The position numbers and the translations under genes are program-made. A DNA stretch of 64,000 nucleotides from an uncultured Parabacteroides sp. GTDB lineage: Bacteria; Bacteroidota; Bacteroidia; Bacteroidales; Tannerellaceae. The notes under the pieces are model-generated. The model worked only from the letters and a program-made list of their open reading frames with translations. It was not told where the DNA came from and ran no database searches. This document shows, piece after piece, positions 16,146 through 24,967 of the stretch; within the stretch, counting starts at the first letter, position 1, and every line of letters starts with the position of its first letter. Location: the NCBI GenBank assembly GCA_910577325.1, contig CAJTMR010000005.1, positions 1 to 64,000 of the forward strand, in the 5' to 3' direction.

Positions 16146-16973
16146 TTATTTTTTAGCATCGTATGTTCGTTGATATAAAAACTCAGCCAAATCTTTGTCG
16201 TTGGCAATATTTTGGATTTCTTCAGGAGAGACAGGCTCTCCGATATAAACATCGACCGTCCGTCCGCGCTTATTAAAGGCTTCAGCCGGTATGCGCAAGG
16301 TTCGGATACGCCAGTCGATTCGCCCCAACCAATAGAAAAAGCCGGAATTTTGGAAATCGAAACAGACGGGATATACAGGAACTTTCGCTTTCCGGATCAG
16401 ACGAATCACGCTGTGCGTCCAAGGCAAATCCTGTATTTTTTTCGTACACTTGTCATACATAGAAATAGCGCCGGCAGGAAAAAAACCCATCGGATGCCCT
16501 TCTTTCAATTGCTGTAAAGACATACGAACTCCGTTTATGTTCTTGAGATTGGCCCCCTGATTACTGGAATCGGGCTTGACAGATACGAAATTATCCCCCA
16601 TAGCCCCGATTTTGGTCAATACGCCGTTCACCATCACTTTGAAGTCCGGGCGGCGTGAAGCGAATATGTCGATCAACATGATCCCGTCTATCGACCCGAT
16701 CGGATGGTTCGATACAGTAACGAAAGCACCTTCAGGCAGATGATCCAACACCCCAGCGTTATGCAGATTATATTTGATATCGATCAACGGGTCGCTCAGC
16801 AAGGCGGTTGTAAACTCCGCTCCCCGCAAATGGCAGTTATGGGCATGAGCTTTGTTTACCTTTTCGATACTCAACCATTTAATCAGCACTTTCCCCAGAA
16901 AAGTGCCGAAACGGCTTTTAAAGAACGGGGCAGCTTCCTGTAAATCATGTATGTCTACTACGCTCTCTTTCAT
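16146..16973 (-). CDS. Lysophospholipid acyltransferase-like protein (PlsC/LPLAT superfamily)
   Basis: A 275-residue protein with the acyltransferase motif VSNHPIGSIDG (87-97), where His90 and Asp96 would be the catalytic pair; the spacing is one residue longer than the usual HxxxxD, as in the hemolysin-like branch. FFPAGAISMYDK matches the acceptor-binding block III (FPEGT type) and KVPVYPVCFDFQNS the block IV. It probably transfers acyl groups to a lysophospholipid, glycerol phosphate or aminolipid on the cytoplasmic membrane face. It is the last gene of a four-gene operon with a CDP-alcohol transferase, an SDR and a cytidylyltransferase. Confidence 0.85.
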   Translation of the reverse strand: MKESVVDIHDLQEAAPFFKSRFGTFLGKVLIKWLSIEKVNKAHAHNCHLRGAEFTTALLSDPLIDIKYNLHNAGVLDHLPEGAFVTVSNHPIGSIDGIMLIDIFASRRPDFKVMVNGVLTKIGAMGDNFVSVKPDSSNQGANLKNINGVRMSLQQLKEGHPMGFFPAGAISMYDKCTKKIQDLPWTHSVIRLIRKAKVPVYPVCFDFQNSGFFYWLGRIDWRIRTLRIPAEAFNKRGRTVDVYIGEPVSPEEIQNIANDKDLAEFLYQRTYDAKK

Positions 16974-16979
16974 AAATTC

Positions 16980-17867
16980 TTATTTATAGAATGTTGCACA
17001 CATCTTTTCATGTTTCCTCATGGCAAGCAGCAAAACAATGTTCAACACGATTATCTCATACAAGAAATAAACCCAGACTTCACCGACCAGAACAACGATA
17101 AACATCACGATCGTACGTCCGTTAAAAGTCAGCAGATCTATCATGCGCATCAACTCCTTGCTCTGCTTGCGGAAACGGATACGAATATTTTCCGGAATAT
17201 CATCCCCATACCGTTCATGCAGGCAGCGAAGCATCCTCTGCAAGCACGGAGTAGCTTTCACTTGCAAAAGCGTATAGCCGCGATAGAGAAAATAGAAGAA
17301 TTTATTGATACCGTACTTCATCTCCTTATGACGGGCACGCACCTGTTCCAACGATTGGAACTCCGCACCTTTATCCTTGCTGATAAAATACAAATGAAGC
17401 GTCTTATAGTAATCCGTGATATTCGCCTGTACCAAATGTGACATACCGGAAAAAACCGCCAATGCAAAGAACCAGTCCGTCCCATAATCGTGAGACAGAC
17501 GAAGAGCAAAAGCGACATAAATACAAGCGAACCAAATATCCCCGGCAAAGCCATCCAAAATACGTCCGATCGCCGACTTGATCCCCGTCAGGCGAGCCAA
17601 CTGCCCATCCACACAGTCCAAAATATTCGCACACACCAACAACAAGATACCGCAAATACTATAAATCAAATTTTCATGATAAAAGAAGAATCCGACTGCC
17701 GCCCCTACAAAAATAGACACAACAGTCACCATATTAGGCGTAATACCTGTTCCTTTTAACATACGGGCAATACGAAAACCGATAGGACGATAAAAAATCC
17801 GGTCAATCTTATTTTCCGTTTCTATAGACTTCAACGAAGCCTCGTACTCTTTATCCAAGTCGCTCAT
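16980..17867 (-). CDS. CDP-alcohol phosphatidyltransferase family protein
   Basis: A 295-residue membrane enzyme. The signature D84CVDGQLAR92 followed by G101, D105 and D110 corresponds to DxxDGxxAR...GxxxDxxxD, but the last spacing is four residues rather than three. About six transmembrane helices follow. It would couple a CDP-activated alcohol to a second alcohol, releasing CMP. With a cytidylyltransferase gene in the same operon, it may make an unusual phospholipid or phosphodiester head group; which one cannot be read here. 6-base gap to the acyltransferase gene, 7-base gap to the SDR gene. Confidence 0.87.
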   Translation of the reverse strand: MSDLDKEYEASLKSIETENKIDRIFYRPIGFRIARMLKGTGITPNMVTVVSIFVGAAVGFFFYHENLIYSICGILLLVCANILDCVDGQLARLTGIKSAIGRILDGFAGDIWFACIYVAFALRLSHDYGTDWFFALAVFSGMSHLVQANITDYYKTLHLYFISKDKGAEFQSLEQVRARHKEMKYGINKFFYFLYRGYTLLQVKATPCLQRMLRCLHERYGDDIPENIRIRFRKQSKELMRMIDLLTFNGRTIVMFIVVLVGEVWVYFLYEIIVLNIVLLLAMRKHEKMCATFYK

Positions 17868-17874
17868 CTATCTT

Positions 17875-18606
17875 CTATTTATACGAATAACCGCCATCAA
17901 CGACGATCACTTCGCCATTCAAATAACTATTTTCCACTAACATTTTATAAACTTCTGCCAGTTCCTCCGGATCACAGAAACGTCCTAACGAAACTTTATT
18001 CTCTATATTACGGCGTATTTCGACAGGTTTCGTTTTCTGCCATTCGGTATCCACGAAACCGGGAGCCACGGCATTCACGCGCAACTCGTACGGAACCAAG
18101 AACTTCACCATATTCTTCACCAACGCATGCACGGCACTCTTCGTCACACCGTATGCCAATGAAACCGAATGGGGTTGTATTCCCATCAAAGAACCGGTAA
18201 AGACGATACTTCCTCCCTTATTAATCAAACCGACAATACGTTGCAACAGGAAAACCGGAAAATGCACATTGGCAAAAAAGACCCGCTCCCATTGCGCCAT
18301 ATCCAGTTGCTCAAACGGATCACGACAAGTCAAACCGGCATTAAAGACAACCGCATCCAAACGCAAAGCGCATCCACTCAGAAAGGATTCTATTTTTTCA
18401 ATGGATTTCCGGTCGGCAATATCGGCCTGAAGCGTACGAGCCTCCACTTTGTATTGACGCATCAAATCGGCTGCCATCCAAATCGCCTCTTCTTTATCCG
18501 AAGCATAGGTCAGGACCAAACTGTAACCGGCTTTTGCCAGACACCCGGCAACCGCTTTACCTATCCCCTTCGTCCCACCTGTAATCAATACCCATTTTTC
18601 CACCAT
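17875..18606 (-). CDS. SDR-family NAD(P)-dependent oxidoreductase
   Basis: A 243-residue Rossmann enzyme. Cofactor motif TGGTKGIG (9-16), NAG motif FNAGLT, catalytic Ser in FTGSLMG and the YxxxK pair in AYGVTKSA, then PGFVDT and a C-terminal NGEVIVVDGGYS. It resembles FabG but sits between a CDP-alcohol transferase and a cytidylyltransferase, so a role in making or reducing the activated alcohol is as likely as a role in fatty acid synthesis. 5-base gap to the cytidylyltransferase gene upstream. Confidence 0.9.
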   Translation of the reverse strand: MVEKWVLITGGTKGIGKAVAGCLAKAGYSLVLTYASDKEEAIWMAADLMRQYKVEARTLQADIADRKSIEKIESFLSGCALRLDAVVFNAGLTCRDPFEQLDMAQWERVFFANVHFPVFLLQRIVGLINKGGSIVFTGSLMGIQPHSVSLAYGVTKSAVHALVKNMVKFLVPYELRVNAVAPGFVDTEWQKTKPVEIRRNIENKVSLGRFCDPEELAEVYKMLVENSYLNGEVIVVDGGYSYK

Positions 18607-18611
18607 CGTCT

Positions 18612-19082
18612 TTATTCTTTTTCACTAAAGCCTTTAACGGATTCAGGTTTGGATTGCCGCTGAGACTTCAAATTCGCTTCGTATGAATCATGAATCGTTT
18701 TCTTCAGATTAGAAGAGGAAACCCCTGTCCCATACGGAAAATAGAATACTTGAACTCCCAAGTCCTTCAGATAGTCATACTTGCCATACCAATCATCACC
18801 CACGACAAAGGCATCGATATTCAACTTTTTGACTATTTCGGTATGATCCAACGTATGTTGTGGAATGACAATATCGGGTGTTTTCAGTGCTTCGATGATT
18901 TGCAGACGTTCTGTAAAAGGAATAATCGGCTTCGCCTTATAAGAAGACACCAATTCATCCGTACTTACCCCAACGATCAAAATATCCGCAAGACTGCGGG
19001 CATAATTTATCATCCGAAGATGGTTGTAATGGAACATATCGAATGTTCCTGATGTATATACAATCGTTTTATCCTTAAACAT
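18612..19082 (-). CDS. Cytidylyltransferase-like nucleotidyltransferase (TagD/GCT type)
   Basis: A 156-residue protein with the nucleotidyltransferase opening YTSGTFDMFHYNHL (9-22). The HxGH motif is HYNH here (His18, His21). GVSTDELV and the C-terminal TGVSSSNLKKTI match the substrate and RTxGISTT-like block of glycerol-3-phosphate cytidylyltransferases. It would form a CDP-alcohol from CTP and a phosphorylated polyol or alcohol, feeding the CDP-alcohol phosphatidyltransferase encoded two genes downstream. First gene of the operon, with TAAGTTTG at 19112-19105. Confidence 0.85.
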   Translation of the reverse strand: MFKDKTIVYTSGTFDMFHYNHLRMINYARSLADILIVGVSTDELVSSYKAKPIIPFTERLQIIEALKTPDIVIPQHTLDHTEIVKKLNIDAFVVGDDWYGKYDYLKDLGVQVFYFPYGTGVSSSNLKKTIHDSYEANLKSQRQSKPESVKGFSEKE

Positions 19083-19104
19083 AATACTTATCCTTTTGAA
19101 ACCG

Positions 19105-19112
19105 CAAACTTA
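19105..19112 (-). promoter_or_regulatory. Candidate promoter of the CDP-alcohol operon
   Basis: TAAGTTTG on the minus strand fits TAnnTTTG, 22 bases before the ATG at 19082. A TTTG at 19132-19129 is a possible but closely spaced -33 box. Confidence 0.5.
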
Positions 19113-19249
19113 CATAAACTTTTCCTATCAAAAAAGGAATGTCAGGAAAAAGGGCACTTATTGAATGTGTAGAGCCCCCACATTAAAATCCTTTCATGAA
19201 AGCGACGGTGAACAATACTATCGGCAGACGTTTAGTCCGCCAAATGAAG

Positions 19250-19295
19250 ATTATCCCCCTATGGAGAAAAATATTTCGCTCCATAGAGGGATAAT
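19250..19295. repeat. 17-bp inverted repeat downstream of pdxA
   Basis: ATTATCCCCCTATGGAG (19250-19266) and CTCCATAGAGGGATAAT (19279-19295) pair over 17 bp with one mismatch around a 12-base loop. No T tract follows on either strand, so it is not a standard terminator. It lies 42 bases past the pdxA stop and could be an mRNA-stabilising or attenuating hairpin, or a protein-binding site. Confidence 0.6.
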
Positions 19296-19337
19296 GGGGA
19301 ACATAGATCAATTCAAGAGGAACAAAATAACGGATTA

Positions 19338-20432
19338 TTACTCCTCTTTTGTCAAATCCAATTTTTCATTGTCGCCTCCCTTATCGAAATACTGCTTGCG
19401 CAAGGGGTTGGCGGTTGCTTCCCGGTAACGGGTACGATTCCGGTAAATATCCAAAGCGGCATACAACGCTTGACGGAAAGATTCTTCAGAAGCGACATTC
19501 TGACCGGCAATATCGTATGCCGTGCCATGAGCCGGAGAAGTCCGTATGACTGACAAACCTGCCGTATAATTAACACCATCGTCCATTGCCATCGTTTTGA
19601 ACGGAGCCAATCCCTGATCGTGATACATAGCCAATACACCATCGAATTTATCATACATCTGTGAACCGAAGAAGCCGTCGGCAGGATATGGCCCGAAAGA
19701 CATCACGCCTCTCTTCTCCGCTTCCCGAATAGCCGGAATAATGATTTCCTCTTCCTCCTTGCCTAACAATCCGGAATCCCCGGCGTGCGGATTCAAAGAA
19801 AGGACAGCTATACGGGGACGTACGATTCCGAAATCCTGCTTAAGCGAGTGATTGAATATACGCAATTTGGACACAATATCTTCAACGGTAATCTTTGATG
19901 CGACCTGTGCCAATGGAATATGTCCTGTAACCAGCGCAATACGAAGATTATCTTTCATCAGAATCATCAAAGCCTTTTTCCCTGGGCCGCCGAAACATTG
20001 TTCCAAATATTCCGTGTGACCGGGAAAATGAAATTGTTCATTCTGTATGTTGTGTTTATTGATCGGAGCTGTTACCAATACATCTACCACACCACGTTTC
20101 AAATCGGTAACGGCAGCCTCCAAAGCCTGATAAGCGGCTTCACCGGCAACCGTTGTAGATTGACACAACTCAACTTTAATCTCGTCATCCACACAGTTGA
20201 TAATATTCACCCTGTTAATCCCGGCATCTTCAGCCTGTGCAATGATGCTCAAATTCACAGCCGCCAACTCCAAAGCTTTGCGGTGATAAGCGGCGATTTT
20301 AGACGAGCCGTAAATGACCGGCGTACAAAGTTCAGCTATACGAGTATCCGACAATGTTTTCAGAATCACCTCGTAACCGATACCATTTATATCTCCGTGG
20401 GTAATGCCCACTTTTACCAATCGTTCTTCCAT
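19338..20432 (-). CDS. pdxA: 4-hydroxythreonine-4-phosphate dehydrogenase
   Basis: A 364-residue cytoplasmic enzyme of pyridoxal phosphate synthesis. It opens VGITHGDINGIGYEV, with the GDxxGIG motif. The metal-binding histidines lie in GHTEYLE, in SLNPHAGD and in the YHDQGLAPFK block, and SPAHGTAYDIAG is the cofactor-contact block. It oxidises 4-phosphohydroxy-L-threonine with NAD. A C-terminal 25-residue tail (DKGGDNEKLDLTKEE) extends past the usual end. The gene is flanked by gaps on both sides and is probably transcribed alone. Confidence 0.95.
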   Translation of the reverse strand: MEERLVKVGITHGDINGIGYEVILKTLSDTRIAELCTPVIYGSSKIAAYHRKALELAAVNLSIIAQAEDAGINRVNIINCVDDEIKVELCQSTTVAGEAAYQALEAAVTDLKRGVVDVLVTAPINKHNIQNEQFHFPGHTEYLEQCFGGPGKKALMILMKDNLRIALVTGHIPLAQVASKITVEDIVSKLRIFNHSLKQDFGIVRPRIAVLSLNPHAGDSGLLGKEEEEIIIPAIREAEKRGVMSFGPYPADGFFGSQMYDKFDGVLAMYHDQGLAPFKTMAMDDGVNYTAGLSVIRTSPAHGTAYDIAGQNVASEESFRQALYAALDIYRNRTRYREATANPLRKQYFDKGGDNEKLDLTKEE

Positions 20433-20501
20433 ATATTTTGATTTATGTTCTATGATTTAAAACAACAATGAAATAAATCACAGCTCTTTCAATTAAGTTC
20501 G

Positions 20502-21533
20502 TTACTTTTCTTCAGGAACATCCGGTTTCTCCCCCTGTGCCTCTTCAAATTCACCCGGCAGGCGCAAAGTGTACAATGCGGATTCGACACGACGGATAAA
20601 ATTACGCTTATCCGTCTCCGGAGCAAACACGAAACCTTCGACAACTACAACCCTGTTGTTCTTTTCATCCAAGCGTGCGTGGCTGACAAAGGGGCCGCCC
20701 ATCATATCGCCTTTCATGTGCCACAAACCACGCAACACACCACAATACTTACCATTCACCGTCGCCGGGGCATAAGTAACCCAAGCTGCATCCGTAGCCA
20801 TATAAGATCCGGGAAACGTCCCCGGCATATTCTGCTTCATGACAGAATCACGTTTTGCAATCAAATAGTCAGCTGTAAAGGTATCGGCATCCTTATATGG
20901 GAAATCATAGACAACTATATCCGTACGTCCTGTATTGGCATTATTTGAAGCCCAGAAAAAACCGGTCGTATCACGGAAATAAGTCATATTTGCCGGAGCA
21001 CTCAACATGACGTTGAAACGATCCTTCACATGATCCATAACCACCGGACTGTATTCTTTCTCCAACTGTCCGATCGTACGGTTTCTTTCACACTTGGTAA
21101 AAAACTCGACCACGTTCCGCGGATGAGCCTTTACATATTCAAGGATGGATTCATCATCGGGAGCCGTCAATGTCATCACGACCTGGCCTTTCGCCCAACG
21201 ATTGTTCTCATAGTTCAGCGAAACTTTCGTATACTGAGACTTATCTATCTTAACAATCAAAATATTACGTACATACGTCAACAAACCGTTAAACTGTTCA
21301 GGAGTGGCATAGGTAACCTTAAAGGCAGGTTCGGCTTGTGGCAATCCCGGTATATCGGAAATCAATTCGGCTTTGATAGCCTTTCCGGCAGGGGCATCCC
21401 AGCTAACTTTATTCATCGTTACAACAATCTCATAGGCAAAACCGGTGGCATTTCTCATCACCGGGCCTGAACTACATGCTCCCATAATGACAAGAAGCAT
21501 CAAGGAGCAGATCAATAAAGAATGTGTTTTCAT
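20502..21533 (-). CDS. DUF4837 family lipoprotein
   Basis: A 343-residue lipoprotein: hydrophobic signal followed by lipobox IMGAC (Cys20). The rest fits DUF4837, a Bacteroidota family of unknown function (GFAYEIVVTMNKVSWD near the N-terminus, ending RRVESALYTLRLPGEFE). It ends in a short acidic Pro/Glu tail (GEKPDVPEEK). The likely location is the inner leaflet of the outer membrane or surface. Monocistronic, with TATATTTG at 21563-21556. Confidence 0.85.
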   Translation of the reverse strand: MKTHSLLICSLMLLVIMGACSSGPVMRNATGFAYEIVVTMNKVSWDAPAGKAIKAELISDIPGLPQAEPAFKVTYATPEQFNGLLTYVRNILIVKIDKSQYTKVSLNYENNRWAKGQVVMTLTAPDDESILEYVKAHPRNVVEFFTKCERNRTIGQLEKEYSPVVMDHVKDRFNVMLSAPANMTYFRDTTGFFWASNNANTGRTDIVVYDFPYKDADTFTADYLIAKRDSVMKQNMPGTFPGSYMATDAAWVTYAPATVNGKYCGVLRGLWHMKGDMMGGPFVSHARLDEKNNRVVVVEGFVFAPETDKRNFIRRVESALYTLRLPGEFEEAQGEKPDVPEEK

Positions 21534-21555
21534 ACCCGTTAAATTTTTTGTTATA

Positions 21556-21563
21556 CAAATATA
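21556..21563 (-). promoter_or_regulatory. Promoter of the DUF4837 gene
   Basis: TATATTTG on the minus strand matches TAnnTTTG, 23 bases before the ATG at 21533 and after the rlmN stop. Confidence 0.6.
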
Positions 21564-21591
21564 GTTTCTTTTCCCTCAAAAAACGCCTTTT

Positions 21592-22623
21592 CTATCTTTT
21601 TTGTTGCTTGTGCGCCGTAGAAAGCATTCCACATGCGGCAAATATATCTTCTCCTCGTGATGCCCGGATCGTGCAAACAATGCCGGCTGCATTCAACGTA
21701 TCCCGGAACACCTCCATTCTTGTCAAGTCCGAACTTTCCAACGGCACATTGGGGATTGCATGAAAACGGATCAGGTTGACTCTGCAAGGGACTTTATCCA
21801 ACAAGCTAACCAGAGCCTTTGCATGTTGAAGATCATCGTTCAAATTTTTAAAAACAATGTATTCAAACGAAACACGGCGTTGATGCGTAAAATCATACTG
21901 TTTGATAGTCTCGATAATATCACGAGCAGGAAAAACCTTTTCCACCGGCATCAAAGACAACCGTTCGCCCGGATAGGGCGAATGCAGGCTGACAGCCAAA
22001 TGACACTCACTCTCTTCAAGAAACCGCTTCAATCCTTTGGCGACTCCGATAGTCGAAACCGTGATTCGCTTCGGACTCCAAGCATATCCGTAAGGGGCAG
22101 TCAGGATTTCCAATACTTTAAACAATTCATCCACATTATCCAACGGTTCCCCCATTCCCATGAAAACGATATTGGTCAGTTCCTCCGTTTCCGGCAAGGA
22201 TTGTATCTGGTTCAAAATTTCGTTAGCCGACAAATTCTTGGTAAAACCTTGCTTACCTGTCATACAGAAAAGACAATTCATTTTACAACCCACCTGAGAG
22301 GATACACACAATGTCGCCCTGTCTTCCGTCGGAATATACACGGATTCGACAAAATTACCGGGACCGGCCGGATACAAATACTTGATCGTCCCGTCCACCG
22401 ACTTCATCAAATCGGAAGGCGATACAGATCCCACTTCGAAATTTTCCTCCAGCAAAGCACGCTTCACCGCAGCAATATTCGTCATGGCAGCAATAGAAGT
22501 CACTTTTTTCTTATACAACCAGTCTGCCATCTGCTTGGCCGCATAAGCCGGAAGTCCGGCTTCGGAGGCGACCTCTTTCAGTTCATCCAAAGTCATTCCC
22601 AACAAACGTCTTTTCTCACTCAT
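21592..22623 (-). CDS. rlmN: Dual-specificity RNA methyltransferase RlmN
   Basis: A 343-residue radical-SAM enzyme that methylates C2 of adenosine in 23S rRNA and some tRNAs. The start is the ATG of MSEKRRLLGM; the longer open frame runs back through the terminator of ppiD. The cluster motif is CKMNCLFC, followed by MTGKQGFTKNLSANEI; GMGEPLDN is the SAM-binding GGE-like motif. The catalytic C-terminal Cys is in AGIVCTIRASRGEDI. It has its own -7 box in the gap after ppiD. Confidence 0.95.
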   Translation of the reverse strand: MSEKRRLLGMTLDELKEVASEAGLPAYAAKQMADWLYKKKVTSIAAMTNIAAVKRALLEENFEVGSVSPSDLMKSVDGTIKYLYPAGPGNFVESVYIPTEDRATLCVSSQVGCKMNCLFCMTGKQGFTKNLSANEILNQIQSLPETEELTNIVFMGMGEPLDNVDELFKVLEILTAPYGYAWSPKRITVSTIGVAKGLKRFLEESECHLAVSLHSPYPGERLSLMPVEKVFPARDIIETIKQYDFTHQRRVSFEYIVFKNLNDDLQHAKALVSLLDKVPCRVNLIRFHAIPNVPLESSDLTRMEVFRDTLNAAGIVCTIRASRGEDIFAACGMLSTAHKQQKR

Positions 22624-22647
22624 GATCCTTCTTCTATTTCTTTCATG

Positions 22648-22655
22648 CAAAGATA
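22648..22655 (-). promoter_or_regulatory. Candidate rlmN promoter
   Basis: TATCTTTG on the minus strand matches TAnnTTTG, 25 bases before the chosen rlmN ATG. It begins right after the T tract of the ppiD terminator. Confidence 0.6.
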
Positions 22656-22656
22656 T

Positions 22657-22689
22657 AAAAAAACCGCCAATCGTAGCCGATTGGCGGTT
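22657..22689 (-). terminator. Intrinsic terminator of ppiD
   Basis: Minus strand AACCGCCAATCG (22689-22678), loop of four, CGATTGGCGGTT (22673-22662), then a run of T: a perfect 12-bp stem. Confidence 0.94.
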
Positions 22690-22732
22690 CCCTATGATAC
22701 GCAGGCAGTCTCCTGCCACTACTGTTCAATTA

Positions 22733-24871
22733 TTAATAGAAGCGAATACGGTTATCTTCGACATCGGCTTTGTTAACCAACGACTGAATAGCTTGGAAAC
22801 CGAAACGATAAGCATTAGAAGCATCCAACGCTTTGATCTCGGCAGCTTCGTCATAATTCTTGGCATCCTTGTTCTGTTCGTACACCTTGAATACATATAC
22901 ACCATTGTTACCGGCAACTGGAGCGCTCAACTGGCCTTTTTGAATCAAAGAAACCATTGCATTCAACTTCGGTTCAACACCAATACCTGCGATACGGCGT
23001 GTCGCAAAGCTGACAAACTTAACAGAATCTACAGATGAACTCATAGCCTGAGCATAAGCATCGACAGAATTCAGATTCTTGGCAGACAGATCCTGAGCAA
23101 TCTTTTCACCCTTCTTCTGGGCAATCAACTCTGATTTCAACATCGGAGTAACAGATTCCAAAGAACGGTAACCTTCCGGCAACGAACCCTGAACTGCTGC
23201 AATCACAAACTTATCGTCACATTCGAAAATTTCAGAGATATCACCTTTACTGTTCTGGAATGCCCAACGAATTACCGGCCGCGAGTTCTTGATAGAACCC
23301 AGCAACTGGTCGTTAGCAGTTACTGTCACATTAGACAACAAGTTGTAACCGGCTTCCTTAGCGGCATCGTCCAGTTTATCCACACTCTGATTCTTAGAAA
23401 TGAACTGGTTCAATTCATTGTAGATATTACCATAGGTCTTCGTACTCGGAGATACGGTCATATCAATATCAGCCACTTTATATTTGTCAACATTTGCAGT
23501 CTTAGCGGTTACCTTGATGATATGTGTACCATACAAAGATTTTACAATCGAATAGTCATTAACCGAAGTTGAGAAAACAGCTTTTTTAAAGTCGTCATTT
23601 ACACCTCTCAAAGCTGTCGCTTCTGTAAACCAACCCAGTTCACCACCTTTTTCAGCAGCTTGATCAGCAGAATATTCCTTGGCTAAAGCAGCAAAATCAC
23701 CACCTTTCTTCAATACGTTCAACAAGCTATCGGCTTTTGCTTTAACAGCAGCTTCATCACCCGTATTTACCAACATGATATGGCTGACTTTTACAGAGTC
23801 AGGGGCAACGGTTTTATCGACCAACTTGAATAATCTGTATTTGTCGTTTTCGAAAACAGGACCATATACGTCACCCACACTTGCAGTCTTTACAAATTGC
23901 TTCATCTCGGGATCCAACGCATTTTCTGTAAAGAAAGCGTCCATATAAGGTATTTCAGAATTTTCAGTTACCAAATCAGCTACTTTTTCAGAAGCAACCA
24001 ACTCGCTCTTCAATGATTCGATCTCTGCACTTGCTTTGTCATAGTCTTCTTTACTCGGCCGGATATCGACAGCGATATATTTGATTACTTTTCCTTCTTT
24101 CTGCTTGAACAACTCTTTACGCTGATTGTACAGTTTTTCGATATCACTCTTGCTTACCTGTATAGTTGAATCAGGAATAGATGCATAAGATTGCATTGCA
24201 TAAACGATATCAGAACTTACAGCCGAGCCGTCAAAAGCATCCTTTGCATCCAGCTTGTTGGCAGAAACCGCCTTACTCAACAAAGTCGTATATTTCTGTT
24301 CCAGACGCTGGCGTTTGATATTTTTTTCCCAAAACATCCAAAACTGGCGGGCCTGCAATAACTGTGCCTGCTGGTCGGCTGGATAGTTGGCAATATTATC
24401 GTCATCAATAGTCTTTAAGAAGTTTAACAACGCAGTTTTGTCGAACACACCTGTCTGCGGATTCACAAACATCTGCATCTGCTGGATCATCGGAGAAATA
24501 TTTTCACCCTGAACCATATCAAACAGTTCTTCAGGGCCTACTCTCATTCCCAATTCTGATGTTGCTTCGTTTAAAACAATATCCTGTACCATACCATCAA
24601 ATACAGATTGACGCATTTGCGTCTGATATTCTTCGGGCAGACTAGTGGAACCTGTCTGCATTTTGTACATTTCAGTCATTTCGTCTACACGATCCTGAAA
24701 TTCTTGAATTTTAATAACTTCCCCGTCTACTTCTGCAACTGTTTCCTGCGATTGTCTGAAATAAGTAGAACCGGAGTTCAAAAAGTCACCGATGATAAAA
24801 GCGAACAATGCCACCCCCACAACGAGTACCAGCAGTCCTGCTTTGCTTCTGATTTTTTCCAGCGTAGCCAT
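22733..24871 (-). CDS. ppiD: PpiD-like membrane-anchored peptidylprolyl isomerase
   Basis: A 712-residue periplasmic chaperone. One N-terminal helix (12-30) anchors it in the inner membrane. Residues about 45-240 form the SurA/PpiD-type chaperone N-domain. A parvulin domain spans about 358-456 (SHIMLVNTG...GGDFAALAKEYS...GELGWF...YGTHIIKV). A further C-terminal region continues to 712. It assists folding of proteins leaving the Sec channel. It is the last gene of the coaX-to-ppiD cluster, with a 96-base gap from the CNNM/CorC gene, and ends at a strong terminator. Confidence 0.92.
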   Translation of the reverse strand: MATLEKIRSKAGLLVLVVGVALFAFIIGDFLNSGSTYFRQSQETVAEVDGEVIKIQEFQDRVDEMTEMYKMQTGSTSLPEEYQTQMRQSVFDGMVQDIVLNEATSELGMRVGPEELFDMVQGENISPMIQQMQMFVNPQTGVFDKTALLNFLKTIDDDNIANYPADQQAQLLQARQFWMFWEKNIKRQRLEQKYTTLLSKAVSANKLDAKDAFDGSAVSSDIVYAMQSYASIPDSTIQVSKSDIEKLYNQRKELFKQKEGKVIKYIAVDIRPSKEDYDKASAEIESLKSELVASEKVADLVTENSEIPYMDAFFTENALDPEMKQFVKTASVGDVYGPVFENDKYRLFKLVDKTVAPDSVKVSHIMLVNTGDEAAVKAKADSLLNVLKKGGDFAALAKEYSADQAAEKGGELGWFTEATALRGVNDDFKKAVFSTSVNDYSIVKSLYGTHIIKVTAKTANVDKYKVADIDMTVSPSTKTYGNIYNELNQFISKNQSVDKLDDAAKEAGYNLLSNVTVTANDQLLGSIKNSRPVIRWAFQNSKGDISEIFECDDKFVIAAVQGSLPEGYRSLESVTPMLKSELIAQKKGEKIAQDLSAKNLNSVDAYAQAMSSSVDSVKFVSFATRRIAGIGVEPKLNAMVSLIQKGQLSAPVAGNNGVYVFKVYEQNKDAKNYDEAAEIKALDASNAYRFGFQAIQSLVNKADVEDNRIRFY

Positions 24872-24967
24872 TTATCTTTATCAATTTTAAAGTTTATTAT
24901 TCTACATTTTAAGGGCACGAAGATACGAAAAAAAGAGATTGACGCATCTTTTTATGCTTTTTTTTTA

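Noticed and set aside
21760..22776. Long antisense ORF (338 residues) opposite rlmN
   Set aside because: RlmN has all catalytic motifs on the other strand; the antisense frame is low-complexity with no family match.
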